64,000 nt of DNA from Pseudoips prasinana (lineage: Eukaryota; Arthropoda; Insecta; Lepidoptera; Nolidae): the NCBI GenBank assembly GCA_951640165.1, contig OX621253.1, forward strand, positions 30,883,969-30,947,968. The letters run 5' to 3'. Shown in pieces: positions 23,823 to 34,400 of the stretch. Position 1 is the stretch's first letter. Each line of letters opens with the position of its first letter. A program made the position numbers and the translations under genes. The notes beneath the pieces are model-generated. The model was given only the letters and a program-made list of their open reading frames with translations, ran no database searches and was not told the DNA's origin.

Positions 23823-25037
23823 CTGAAAATTATAGTTGGAGTCGGAAGTAGGTTATTGTCCCTCCACCTGGATCTCGCGGGCCGCTTGCTACAATATATA
23901 TTATATCTATGTTTCAATCTCCTCTACGAACTCAATCACCTTCCAACTATTCAACCACAATACAGTCATAATAACTTCATTTTTTAATAACAATATTTCC
24001 AACTAGAATATGACAAAAACGTATGACACTCACGCGATGGGAATCGAACCCGTTGTGTCGCGTAATTTGCGTTTTTCTGCGCCACAGCCCCGCAGGCGAC
24101 GGTTTGTCTTGGGATGGCTGTTTTTGTGGAACGCTTCTTGGTGAGATAGTTGGAGTATACGTGGTTGATACTTTGTGACTGATATTAAAAAATGTTATTT
24201 ACTAAGTGCTACAGTTTTACAGAGCCAAACTTTTTATCACACCTTTTCAGTGTATATAATAGCTTAGCTTTGTTTTTTAATCGACTCCAAAAAAAAAGCA
24301 ATATTCGCAGGTCCGTCATTTTTTTTTCAAAAATCTGTTCCGTTCATCTAATGCTTTCACTTTTTAGTGGTGCTTGCGATTAATAAAAATCCAATAATTA
24401 CTGTATAATCGCATCGTTATTTAACAGAAGAATCCTTTGAGTTGTTTGCGAGATCTTTCCAGTTACCGTAGTCCGTGGACCATAAATAACACAAAAAGAA
24501 ATATATTTTGTCAAAATGAATAAAATATATATTGACTTCCACTATTGTTTATGTAGGAGATTCGATGTGGTTATAGTGGCTAAATTTTTACATGTATTTA
24601 CAAGTATATAGCGTTATTTACCGGTTAGTACTGACTTCAACGGACGGTTATCAATTATTTTTTTGTGATTGTTTCTCTGTTGTTTGTAAACTGATTATGA
24701 TATTTTGTTTATCCATAAGAAATAGACCGCGTCGTATATAAAATTTGACCCAATCGGTTAACTAAAAAACTTGCTATAGTGTAAGATTTGTATGACAAAA
24801 ACAAAACATCAAAATACCAACACTTTGTAGAAATTTGGGTCAACTACTGCCAACAGTGTGCCGTAGAGCACGTGAAGTTTATCTAAGTATATGTACCTAC
24901 CATACCAAATGTAAATTCCCACTCGTAAATGGCAATATTGTACGTGTAGAACGTGGATGTACATTTAATAAATTATAATATTTATATAACGTCAAAATTT
25001 TTTTTTCATAGGCTAAGTAAATAAAAAAAAAATAATA
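23823..25037. other. Unrecognised DNA with one tRNA-like SINE remnant
   Basis: No gene supported. Around 24030-24110 a minus-strand fragment (GGTTCGATTCCCATCGCG) has a B-box-like sequence and looks like a decayed SINE head, not a functional tRNA. Confidence 0.35.
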
Positions 25038-25275
25038 AATGCTAAAACACTTAGCACTTTCATAGAGTAAGTGCTAAGTGTTTTAGCATTAAGTTGGCAA
25101 TAAATGAAAGGAGTTTATGTCTAACCAACTTAATTATTACTGCATTTTATAAGGGATATCACTACTGGGAGGTGACGACCTTTTACTCTTAAAATCTGGG
25201 TCATTTATTTATTATAGTTACTCATAAGAATTATGATATACATATAATAAAGTCTTATATGTATATCATAATTCT
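25038..25275. repeat. Two perfect hairpins
   Basis: Bases 25038-25059 pair perfectly with 25069-25090 (22 bp, 9-base loop, left arm AATGCTAAAACACTTAGCAC...). Bases 25227-25247 pair perfectly with 25255-25275 (21 bp, 7-base loop). The two stems are unrelated in sequence. Neither belongs to a repeat family I recognise. Confidence 0.85.
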
Positions 25276-25887
25276 GTTAGTAACGACATTTTCCATACTT
25301 AAACATGCCTCCATTCAAGTATCAAAACCCACCACGCTACTACAGCAGTGTACCAAACAAAAACCGCACGTTGCATGGCTAGAGGAAAAACCGTGGAAAA
25401 CATAGAAAAACTTCGCTCACACAACGAAATGAGAAAAACTAGATTTACTGTTGTGAACTATAGTTCTAGTTTATCTACATAGATGGTGTAGTAGGTACAG
25501 AAAACGAATATTGTTTTTTGTTATCTTATCTATGGTAACTATTTTTTTATTGAAAGCATGAAAATCTTATTCATTGAGGAGGTTATTGGTTAAATGGTTA
25601 CATTGTAACTGGCTGGTAATTGATTGGAGATTTGTTTATAATGTTGTCTTTGTAATCTCCATTTTTAGGAGCGAATTAAATTAAAAATTATTTACGACGA
25701 TCATGGTTGCTTTTATAATTCTTATAGTCGTCATGTCAAAATATTGAGCTTTTCAGTTTAGTATATTACGGCCACAACTTTCAATAATATGTTTTTTTAA
25801 ACTTATATTTATTAAACTTTCTGTGATGTTTAACGTAGTTTGTTTCATACTTTGTCATTAGTTTAATTACGACTATTTTATATTAAA

Positions 25888-26160
25888 CTAGCGGCCCGGC
25901 ACGTGCTTCGCTACGTATACGGCATAGTAATAAAAAAAATGATTATTAATTTCATTTTTTCAAAAAAAAAAATATTTTATATTGCTTAATAATGTTGATT
26001 ATACACTTTTTCAAGACTTTTTAAAAATTTTCTCTACGTACCTACAAACCTTCCCTGGACTTCCACGAATAATTCAAGACCAAAATTAGCCAAATCGGTA
26101 AAGGCGTTGTTGAGTTATAACTTATTAGAACGCAAAGTGGCATTGATTTATATATATAGA
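25888..26160 (-). mobile_element. Helitron-like element, family 4
   Basis: On the minus strand it starts TCTATATATATAAATCAATG after an A. It ends GTGCCGGGCCGCTAG, with the GCGAAGCACGTGCCGGGCC phrase before CTAG. The interior shares TTCCCTGGACTTCCACGAAT and AATCGGTAAAGGCGTTGTTG with the element at 42848. Confidence 0.65.
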
Positions 26161-27201
26161 TTATATCATTTTTAATTGTTTCTCACAGTACATAATAAGT
26201 CACTAATTTCGAAGTTCACTCACGTTGTTATCAGTAAAAACTTATAATGTGAAACCAGTTTCTATAATTCACATTTCACCTTCTACGTAAACAAAGTCGT
26301 GGGTTAAAGTAAGCGTTAGCCCAAAGTAACTATTGATGTCGCGGGCAGAAGCTAGTTCTGAATAAAGAAGACCTGCTTCCGCAGTGGAGCTGCTGATTGA
26401 AGGAATTATCCTAATCCTTTACAATTCCGCTACCGCTAAACGCTACCCATGGGTTACGAGAACCCCCATAAAGTGTTAACATTTGACCCCCAAAATGTAA
26501 AACATATCTGTAATAAAGAGGTGAACAATATAGAAATATACTAAAATATTTTTCTTTAGAAATTAGTAACTTACCTACGAATAATTGTTTAGATTACTTC
26601 ATAGCTTACATAATGGACGTTGTCGAATACATAAATATTAATAAAATTTATTCCATTTCCCCCCTCTTAATACAAAATGTGTTTTATACGTGTCAAACTA
26701 TTGAAAACGATATAAAACACATTCTGTATAAATAGGGGGAGACCCATTCTCTCCCCCTATTTATATTGAATGTCTTGAAATATTTACATTTCTTGGAAAC
26801 TTCATGGTGTTATGTTGACAAGGTGCATTTTTATACGCTACATAGATCATTAATACGGTATTTTTTTAAATTAAACTTTATAAATATATACTTAATCTCA
26901 AATGTGCCACTATTGACATTACATCTTACATTGTATTAAAATATAAAAGCGACCCAATGGTTGTTTGGATGATTATCTCATAATCGATTATTGTGTAAAA
27001 TATGTCCATGTGGTAGAGAATTGTCCAAAAGGGGAAATTCATGGTTTGATGCAACTGCATTTAATGGGAACTCGTTAATTTTAAATAGCAAGAGCTTCAT
27101 TAACTTCATCAGCCCATAAATGGACTAAAAAGATGCCGGCATAATTAAAAATAAAGAAAAAATGTAAAATGTCTCTTAATGAATTGCTAAGCGTGACTTA
27201 C
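26161..27201. other. Unrecognised DNA with a hairpin and Helitron remnant
   Basis: A Helitron-like 3' end remnant (GTCGCGGGCAGAAGCTAGTT) ends near 26355. Bases 26727-26742 and 26750-26765 form a perfect 16-bp stem with a 7-base loop. A longer imperfect inverted repeat joins about 26660-26690 with 26705-26738. No gene seen. Confidence 0.4.
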
Positions 27202-27310
27202 TGGTTCCATTCACGTTTCTTCCGATGATCTTATTGGATCCATTTGGCTGTGGAGGCGCGGAGGGGATCGGGGCCGTCGTCCGTCCCGCTTCCTCTCCTG
27301 GGCTTTCCAT
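27202..27310 (-). CDS. Candidate first coding exon of an unidentified host gene
   Basis: Read on the minus strand, an ATG in good context (GTGATATGG: G at -3 and at +4) opens 36 codons plus one base. It then meets a consensus splice donor, GTAAGT (plus-strand 27196-27201), giving a phase-1 intron. The peptide starts MESPGEEAGRTTAPIPSAPP and is rich in Pro, Gly, Ser and Asn. It looks like a low-complexity N-terminal leader rather than a folded domain. The exon is GC-rich, unlike the surrounding DNA, overlaps no repeat I recognise, and has GC-rich DNA upstream on the same strand that could be a promoter and 5' UTR. The open frame continues upstream to a weaker ATG at 27367. I do not recognise the protein, and the next exon would lie at lower coordinates, possibly outside the window. 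Chance or a non-coding GC island remain possible. Confidence 0.4.
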
Positions 27311-27770
27311 ATCACACCTCTCGCCTGCACACATCAACCCAACACCCGCCAAATCGCAAAACTTCACAAAAATAATCGCAACTTTCCTAAATAATAAAAA
27401 AACGTTACATTATTTTTGTTTTAAGTTGGCAACACTCCGAAATTGTTTTAATTTTAAAAGTTTGTTTTTGTCAATGGTTTTTATCAATAATAATAAACGT
27501 CAAAACCGCTGTTTTGGCGCTAAAGTTTGAAGGGTAGCCGTGACGTGTCGTGCATGACGCGCGCGCCTCGACTGAGGACGCCGGCGGAGCCCTACTGCAG
27601 CTGCAACGCCCCGCCCAGCACCCCACGCGATGGAGGGGTCGCTTTCCTTGCCCTCGGCTTATGTAAAAAAACATAAAGGCCTTAATTTCGTTAGTGTGTG
27701 CGTTATTCGTGTCGGTGTGGCGAAGGGGCCGAAAGGGTATACTTGAGGGTCGACGGGTGATCATTATGTT
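27311..27770 (-). promoter_or_regulatory. Possible 5' UTR and promoter region
   Basis: About 27540-27740 is markedly GC- and CpG-rich compared with its surroundings and free of recognised repeats. On the minus strand it contains an initiator-like TCAGTC about 250 bp upstream of the candidate ATG. A TTTTTTTATTATTTAG|GAAAG acceptor-like site sits about 80 bp upstream of it. Promoter function is inferred from composition and position only. Confidence 0.25.
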
Positions 27771-28354
27771 TTTTAAATCCGTCTTGTTCTTATCGATCGT
27801 AGTTATTTTTAAGTTTTAGGCTCTTGGTAATTGTAATACTTTGTATGAATAACTAACACTGAAGAATATTTTGTTATTTCGTATTCGCAAAATTATTTCT
27901 TCGTGTGTTTTGATCGAGGACCATTTTTGTACACAAGCCAGACCATGTCCAATAGTAAAGTATAATTGTTGAGCATGCCCTATCTATTCCTAATACCAAG
28001 CTTGGTACTACAAGAAATTAAAATAGAAGGAATAACAGATAATATATAAGCAGGTATAAGTTCTTACATAACTATGTTTCTGGTAAAGTGGTAAAACATT
28101 TATCCAGGCTGATATAGGTGCAGCCATACATTGTTAAAAGTCATCGTCTCACGGCTAACTTTATGACTTCAGCGAGAACTTTGTCCAGCCGTGGACACTT
28201 ACCAGCAAAGTCCAAAGCTAGACAAAAACTAAACCCGGGGGTCGAGGATCTCCAGAATGGACGTTCTTACGATACCTGCTTCCACCAACTCTCACAAGGT
28301 TGCCGAACAGCCTTGTTGGGGGCTTGCCCACACTGCGTCTAGCAGTTAAATAAA
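27771..28354. other. Mostly unrecognised DNA; LINE-like tail near 28200
   Basis: Bases 28230-28345 contain CACAAGGTTGCCGAACAGCC and TTGGGGGCTTGCCCACACTG. This resembles the 3' end of a LINE coding frame, but I cannot assign it. A Helitron-like element begins immediately after. Confidence 0.3.
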
Positions 28355-28672
28355 TCTATACATATAATAAAATCGTAGGAAAGTCAAAACTGTACATTGA
28401 ATATTTTTTTAAAAGGATACTTGGGGCGAGATCTATAATCGATCTCGAAACCAAAAATATAGTCTTTAGAATTTTTGTCTATTTGTCTGTATGTATGTCC
28501 GGGCTAAACTCAAAAAGTACTGCATGGATTTACTTCAAAATTTGCATGAATACTACTAAGAGGTCGAGTCAACATATAGGCTACATTACATATTATCACG
28601 CTATCACCTACGGGGGAGGAGCTGTGATAATTAACAAAATTTTACACGGGTAAAACCGCGGGGCACCGCTAG
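28355..28672 (+). mobile_element. Helitron-like element, family 1
   Basis: 5'-TCTATACATATAATAAAATC preceded by A; 3' hairpin region ACGGGTAAAACCGCGG, then CACCGCTAG and T. Contains a short local duplication (CTACATTACATATTATC) relative to its relatives. Confidence 0.8.
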
Positions 28673-28679
28673 TAAATAA

Positions 28680-29350
28680 TAAATCTGTTTATTTCAATTA
28701 CGGTAATACAATTATTTTACATTAAATCTTAACTCAAAATCTTAAAAGTGTAAGATTATACGGTTAAGGTGTTGCCGCTTATATGCTACTTAAGTTTTAT
28801 TTAAAAAGTGTCGCTTTAATATGTTGCTTACCTGTCGACTATTTTTGTTTTCTATCTTCTATACTATGGATATGGGTAATTTATTGAGTGTTTTGGGTGG
28901 AATGCAATTCCAAACCCTTTCACCGTACACATTTGTAGTTTGAGGTAGTTCAAACATTGGAAGATATAACAAATTTCGCAATATCTTGGGCCGCGTTGTC
29001 TTATTTAGGTTACCCATATAATTGCTGTACCGAGTTATGATTGCTAAGTCCACTTTATCATATACGCTTAGTGCTTTACAATAGTCAAACAATCTATGAT
29101 AGTTATCTCTGTATTGGTACTTGATTTTTTGTGGAACAATAGTTTTCAATAAGCTGTCAGACTGGTATGTTCTATAAGTGCGACCGTAGGTGTCTAGTCC
29201 ATAATTTATAACAGAATCAGCTAATGCAATATATTTTAAGTATGCACATTTTGCTAAAACAATTCTAAGTTTAAAACATTCTTGGTCAATGTGCAATCTC
29301 CAATTATATTGATGATCTAGGTTTAACCCTAGATACATATGTATGTTCTT
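28680..29350 (-). pseudogene. LINE reverse transcriptase C-terminal fragment and 3' UTR
   Basis: An uninterrupted 159-codon frame (28859-29338) carries the C-terminal part of a non-LTR retrotransposon reverse transcriptase. It begins at the YLGLNLDHQYNWRLHI thumb-like motif and continues with SVINYGLDTYGR and the terminal region (LPMFELPQTTNVYGERVWN, with P and LP motifs). A stop codon precedes it, and the catalytic fingers/palm with the [FY]xDD site are absent, so this is a 5'-truncated dead-on-arrival copy. About 180 bp of AT-rich 3' UTR follows and abuts a Helitron-like element. It resembles Jockey- or CR1-type LINEs; the exact clade is not determined. No other part of this LINE is in the window. 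Confidence 0.75.
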
Positions 29351-29398
29351 TTACAATTTCGAAATGCAAGTATTACTAAATCAATGAGGCGCTCCTAC

Positions 29399-29545
29399 CT
29401 AGATGCTCTCCTCGGTCCGGAAGTGATCGGTGAAGTTAAGCAAGCTCGCGGTCAGTCCATAGATGGTTGACCGCCAAAGTGGTTTAATTTCTGAGCGTCT
29501 CCGTGCTTCGGAGGGCCCGTTAAGCTGTCGGGTTTCAATTGTGCG
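29399..29545 (+). repeat. SINE-5S copy, 5' half
   Basis: Head GAAGTGATCGGTGAAGTTAA, then AGCAAGCTCGCGGTCAGTCC and ATAGATGGTTGACCGCC, body to GTTAAGCTGTCGG. The 3' half has been lost or replaced. Confidence 0.65.
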
Positions 29546-29887
29546 TCTCGAACAACTGCGATCTCTTATACATTCGAATAGTACGGCATGACTCAGAGAT
29601 TCTATTTCCACGACTACGTTCACCATTTCGCACCACCTGCATCTTCCATGGCCGATAGTTTGCATTCGTATCCATTAAATGCCCACACCGATCTTCTATT
29701 GGACGAAATTGACATACAGTGGCACTTACCCAAAACGGTCCTAAAACAACTTACCCCCTCATGATTATTCGCTCACCCATAGTCGAGGTTCCAACCCCAA
29801 ATCAGATGCTCTCCGGCACGGGTACGAACTTAGAAGTTGTAGGTATGTATATGTATAGGTATATAAATGTCTCCTTGTATAAATAAT
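29546..29887. other. Unrecognised DNA
   Basis: No supported feature, apart from ATGCTCTCCGGCACGGG near 29806, which recalls the SINE-B body. Confidence 0.35.
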
Positions 29888-30062
29888 ACGGCCATTTGGC
29901 GTCGTTTGTGGATACTTGCCATTCACACCGCCAGGTCGTGGGTTCAGTTCCCACCATGACAGATATTTGTGTGTTATCTGTATAATTATTTATTTACAAA
30001 AGAAAAGTAGTATATAGTTTATCAGTTATCTGATTTCCATAGTACAAGTTCTGCTTAGTTTC
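29888..30062 (+). repeat. SINE-C copy, shortened
   Basis: Head GCGTCGTTTGTGGATACTTG, B box GGTTCAGTTCCCACC, shortened body, and tail to TCTGCTTAGTTT. It is joined directly to an inverted SINE-5S. Confidence 0.7.
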
Positions 30063-30064
30063 TT

Positions 30065-30300
30065 CTTCTTATGGTATGGGCAGTGGTTACCCTAGTGTCA
30101 GAGTTGTTCAAGCCGCCCATTGAGCCTCTGACATGGCTTAACGACTGTTGCCTAATGGCTACAACCGGGACCAACGGCTTAACGTGCCCTCCGAAGTGCT
30201 CTTCCGTTTGATGGTCACCCATCTATGGACTGACCGCAAGCCTAGTTGCTAAACCTTTCCAATCACTTACGGATCAGTGAGAGCATCTGGCTATGAATAA
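30065..30300 (-). repeat. SINE-5S copy, near full length
   Basis: Reverse orientation: starts with the 3' end GGGCAGTGGTTACCCTAGTG and ends with the 5S-like head (minus strand GTAAGTGATTGGAAAGGTTT, AGCAACTAGGCTTGCGGTCA, AGATGGGTGACC). Confidence 0.7.
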
Positions 30301-31064
30301 TGTCGCAGGATATAATATTATACCTCTATAAACATTAATACATATAAAAATCAATCAATATTATTTATTTCTCTTCACAATATTATAAAATGGAACATAG
30401 TGTTATGGTTACAAATATTGAAAATTTTAGAACATCAAACAAAAATATTGTGGAAGACTGATGCCCAAACTAGGCTCTAGTAGGCCTGTATTTCAGGTCA
30501 CCAGGTCCCCCACCCCTCGGAGTATTGCCCATATTAACAGTATAAAATATAATCAAAAAATAATAATAAACTTTGCAGTAAAAATATAATCAAATGATAT
30601 TAAAAGATCGTACCGTATCAAAAGTATAACATATATAATGTACACATATTCCTGTGATCCTATTATACTTTTTAAATCTATCATAGCAATGCTCTACTCT
30701 AAAAAGCCAGGTAGATTAGCCAAAATTCCGGACTAAACTGACTTCTACTCAAAAAACAGATCCTATATCGTGTCGGTATCAAATTAAAAATGATAATCAG
30801 TTTGCAAAAGCTTAATTCAGTGAAGATACGAAAGCGTTTCTCGGAAACAACAAAAAGCTCTTAAACCGCGGCCCGACAACGGTATACGGTTGTGGGACAA
30901 AAAATTATATGTATTTCAAGTTAAATGGTGTTGCATATGGGTTAATATCTTGTAGAGATGAAAACCTTTTTGGGGTTCCGTACAAAAAAAAGGGAAATTG
31001 GTGGACCTTTTAGCCTTTTTTTATATAATAATATTCTTATTTACCACCTTTTGGAGCAGAAAGG
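30301..31064. other. Unrecognised non-coding DNA
   Basis: No supported gene or repeat. Confidence 0.4.
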
Positions 31065-31255
31065 TTCTCGAGTGGCGACCATGAACTGAAAGACGCAGCG
31101 TGGGCAGGCCTCCTAACGGTGGACCGACGATCTTGTGCGGGTCGCGGGAAGCCGCTGGATGCGGGCAGCGCAGGACCGGCTATTGTGGAGATCCTTGGGG
31201 AAGCCTTTGTCCATCAGTGGACGTCTTTCGCCTAATATGATGATGAATATTGTTA
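31065..31255 (+). pseudogene. RTE-type LINE 3' fragment
   Basis: A plus-strand frame encodes TDDLVRVAGSRWMRAAQDRL followed by LWRSLG, the extreme C-terminus of RTE-type LINE reverse transcriptases. One shift is needed to reach the usual end, and the usual 3' signature TCCATCAGTGGACGTC...ATGATGATGA follows. About 60 codons survive, so it is a heavily 5'-truncated copy with no catalytic residues. Confidence 0.7.
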
Positions 31256-31528
31256 TTCCAATTCAGAATATCAGCGTGTGCTGGTAAACCGTAAACCGTA
31301 CCTGTAAACCGTGCCACATAGTTTCTAATATTTGTTTCGAACTTCGGGTCAGGGCGATTACTGACGTGGAGATGAAAGAAAGATAGAAATACTTTTATCA
31401 ATAATACACAATTAATTATAGGACTTAATACAAAAGATAATTTTGCCGTAGCCGATGATGAAGTTAACACTCATACATAGTTATTACGCAACTATTTATG
31501 GGTGTTAGTTGTTAACTACCTCCCTTTT

Positions 31529-31775
31529 GACGGTCACCGTAGCCTAGTTGGTAGTGCTCCTGCCTACGAAGCTGGGTTCAAATCCCGGTAAGTGAAAATA
31601 TTTGTGTGATGAGCACGAATATTCGTTTCTGAGCCATGGATGTTTTCTATGTATTTAAGTATTTATCTATCTTTATAAGTATGTATATCGTCGCCCGGTA
31701 CCCATAGTACAAGCTTTGCTTAGTTTGGGGCTAGGATGATCTGTGTGACATTGTCCCCAGATATTATTATTATTC
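31529..31775 (+). repeat. SINE-A copy with a small head deletion
   Basis: Full body and tail. In the head, GAAGCTGGGTTCAAATCCCGG lacks the usual GTGGTCCT segment, so about 9 bp are deleted between the A and B boxes. Confidence 0.85.
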
Positions 31776-32144
31776 CAAGTTATTTATTTATTTTTCTTAT
31801 TTTTAACATATTTATATTTATACAATTGCTACAAAAAATAAAACAATAATATATAAATAAATATGAAAAAAATAGAGTTCCACCAGCGGCGTGGTTTGAC
31901 GCCCTAGGCCGCCGGTGGTCAGGGCGACAGAGTAAGGAACCTTATTATTATTATATGTTTAAAATGACAAATTACAATGTAAAAATATTGCTGTGCCCTA
32001 GCAGGGTTCATGTTTGGTACTGTACCTACTCTATTGTTAAGACCTATGTAAACCCATGAATGCAATAAATAAATTGAAATTGAAACTTCATCATCGGCTA
32101 CAGCAAAAATTTTTGCAGAGCTGGTATTCTAGTTGGCGCCCGTG
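31776..32144. repeat. LINE 3' UTR-like tail
   Basis: Contains GCGGCGTGGTTTGACGCCCT and later TATGTAAACCCATGAATGCA followed by ATAAATAAATTG, resembling the end of a LINE copy with its A-rich tail. No coding part is recognised. Confidence 0.35.
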
Positions 32145-32340
32145 ATTGGCGCAATACAACCCGTTGGCGTGGTTGGAATATCTGTCCTGAGTGGGAATCA
32201 AACCCACGACGGGTTTGATTCCCACCCAGGACAGATATTTGTGTGCATGCATGAACATGTCTCTTTGTCCTGAGTCTGGGTGTAATTTATCTATATGTAT
32301 GTATTTACAATAGAAAAGTAGTATATTATATTTATTTATT
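32145..32340 (+). repeat. SINE-C copy with inverted head (fold-back)
   Basis: Bases 32178-32205 are the inverted complement of the SINE-C B-box region at 32211-32238: 28 bp with one mismatch and a 5-base loop (ACGAC). The normal tRNA-like head is partly replaced by this inverted copy, and the body and tail downstream are ordinary. Confidence 0.8.
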
Positions 32341-32639
32341 TGGCTCACCAGCAATTGAGTACACTCAAACATTTATGGACATTGAATCAGCTCGGATCAA
32401 GTGTATCAATCTCTTACAGGTAAGCACAACATGCATTACATATTGATTAAATGTATAAAAGCTACATCAAATTACATGAAATTAATAAATTAATTTATAC
32501 ACAAAATTAATACAGAACAATCAGGCTCCTCAGGCCAAGTTAAAACTACAAAATTGAAACAAAACATTAAAATAACAGGCAAAAACAAAATTGAGGAAGA
32601 AATAAAATTATAATGGAAAACTTAATTAAATTAAGTTCA
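32341..32639. other. Unrecognised AT-rich DNA
   Basis: A-rich, with no supported feature. Confidence 0.35.
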
Positions 32640-32775
32640 CGTATACGTAATAGGTATATCAGTTATCTGGGTTCCATAGTAGGTACAAGCTCTGTTTAGT
32701 TTGGGATCAGATGGCCGTGTATGAGTAATGTATCTAGCTAGATTATAATATCCTGAGGATATTATAATCTAGCCT
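32640..32775 (+). repeat. SINE-C tail with terminal hairpin
   Basis: The tail phrases ATCAGTTATCTGGGTTCCAT and TTTGGGATCAGATGGCCGTG are followed by a perfect 16-bp inverted repeat (32738-32753 with 32757-32772, 3-base loop). This falls where the family normally ends GTCCCAGGATATTAT. Confidence 0.7.
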
Positions 32776-32849
32776 TAAGTACCTACCAATTTGTGAAAGG
32801 AAAATAAACGTATTTATTATTATTATTATATTATTTATTTTTATCATCA

Positions 32850-32975
32850 TGTCAGCCTAATGACTTCCACTGCTGGACAAAGGCCTCCCCAAAAGATTTC
32901 CACAATGGAATTGTGTCCATAATTTGGGGGGATATGCCACAATCAACACGCTTGGCAGACGGGTTGGCGATCGCC
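32850..32975 (-). repeat. RTE-type LINE 3' end, minus strand
   Basis: ATCATGTCAGCCTAATGACTT, CCACTGCTGGACAAAGGCCT and AAAGATTTCCACAATGG are the reverse complement of the RTE 3' terminus. ACGGGTTGGCGATCGCC follows. Confidence 0.55.
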
Positions 32976-33050
32976 GTAAGATATTGATATTAGTCATAGT
33001 ACTCAGCCGAACTCTGCTGCCGATTCTCTGGTATATATTCCCTCGTTGAT

Positions 33051-33440
33051 GCCTCGTTGTTCTAGCGGTAGCTTGTACTTGAACCCAGGACTTCGTTCTC
33101 TGCGGGTGCAGAGAACGAAGTCCTGGGTTCAAATCCCGAATCGGGCCAAAAAGTGATTTTGGGACTTTTCATTAAAATAAAAATTACTCAGCATCAGCCC
33201 GAAGTCTGGGAGTTGGTGGTAGTATACCCCCGTGCCTCGGAGAGCACGTAAGGCCGTCGGTCCTGTGCCTGACCTCTTTTCGCTTGTGCCGCTAGGCGTC
33301 CGTTCGGATCATAACAGTGATGGAATAAAAAGTGCCCCTGTGTTTGCGCACACACTTGTGCACTATAATATGTCCCGCGCAGTGGCTAATCTCTATTGAG
33401 ACTAGCTGCCGTGTCCATAATTGCGGCTAGGAGGATATTA
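33051..33440 (+). repeat. SINE-B copy with a perfect 23-bp fold-back in its head
   Basis: The A-box region (GCCTCGTTGTTCTAGCGGTA) is followed by an inverted copy of the B-box region (33081-33103), a 4-base loop GGGT, and the normal B-box region (33108-33130). The two arms match perfectly. The body and tail to CTAGGAGGATATTATTA are full length. Confidence 0.85.
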
Positions 33441-33450
33441 TTATAAATTA

Positions 33451-33763
33451 TCTATACATAAGTATAATAAAATCGTAGGAAAGTCAAGTTTTTTTTAAAA
33501 GGAATCTTGTGGCGTGATCTACAATCGGTATCGAAGCCAAAAATATAGTTTTTCGATTTTTTGTCTGTTTATCTGTTTGTCTGTATGTATGTCCGGGCTA
33601 AACTCAAATGGATGCATGGATTTATTTACAATTTTCCAAGAATATTACTAAGAGGTCGGGTCAACATATACTTAAGCAACATATTATCACGCTATTACCT
33701 AAGGGGGAGGAGCTGTGATAATATTTAAAGTTTAAAGCGGGTAAAACCGCGGGGCACAGCTAG
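33451..33763 (+). mobile_element. Helitron-like element, family 1
   Basis: 5'-TCTATACATAAGTATAATAA after an A; 3' hairpin GCGGGTAAAACCGC, then GGGGCACAGCTAG and T. It abuts the A/T-rich SINE-B tail. Confidence 0.8.
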
Positions 33764-33894
33764 TACTTTATAAAATACAAAGATTGATCAAAATCCGTTC
33801 CGTAGTTTTTTCCATATAACCATACTCACATGCATAGCATTTGAAGTGTCTACAATTACACATATTTTTTTAACGAAACGGTCTGGCTACGACA

Positions 33895-34275
33895 ATGTTC
33901 TTATTATTTAGACAACGCCCGGATTAGAGAAATTAATCCCTGTGTCGCGGGATTTTACAAACATATAATTGACGGACACAAAGTACAGACGCCAGCACAT
34001 CAAGCTACCCCAATCTGTCAAATATCCCAATTGAATGTGAACCTTATGCTTATGTGATAAAGTTGAAATTCTATAAAAGAAATTTGACAGATTGGGGTAG
34101 CTGGATGTGCTGGCGTCTGTACATTCAGACTCAGCACAACTATTTATGGGTCACACCACACTGATAATTAGGACAAAGGTAGTCGTGCTTAGTCTGGGTG
34201 TATGTGTGTGTTGGGAATCGATCCCGGGACAACTTAACTTCGTCTTAACCGTTGCGCAACACGTGCAGTCAATAT
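33895..34275 (-). repeat. SINE-D copy interrupted by a MITE
   Basis: The minus-strand head (GTTGCGCAACGGTTAAGACG, then CCCGGGATCGATTCCC) and body are split. AAAGTA precedes the MITE at 33986-34120, and TACATTCAGACT follows it. Elsewhere the two join as AAAGTACATCCAGACT. Confidence 0.7.
33986..34120. mobile_element. TA-flanked MITE with CAGACGCCAGCACATC ends
   Basis: Inverted ends CAGACGCCAGCACATCAAGC and GATGTGCTGGCGTCTG extend to about 39 bp. TA flanks at 33984-33985 and 34121-34122. The empty site is visible in other SINE-D copies, proving insertion with TA duplication. 135 bp, non-coding. Confidence 0.85.
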
Positions 34276-34400
34276 CTATATTTGTTCTTATTTTAGTAGT
34301 AATGTTTACGTGAGTTGGCGCTTTCAACAAAGTAATTCGATCATCAACCTCTATTATCCGACACTCCATTATATCTATAATAGTAATATATAATAATATC

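Noticed and set aside
25038..25090. Possible microRNA precursor
   Set aside because: The stem is perfect, short and closed by a 9-base loop, without the bulges and length usual for animal precursors. Its similarity in kind to other fold-backs here favours a DNA-level origin.
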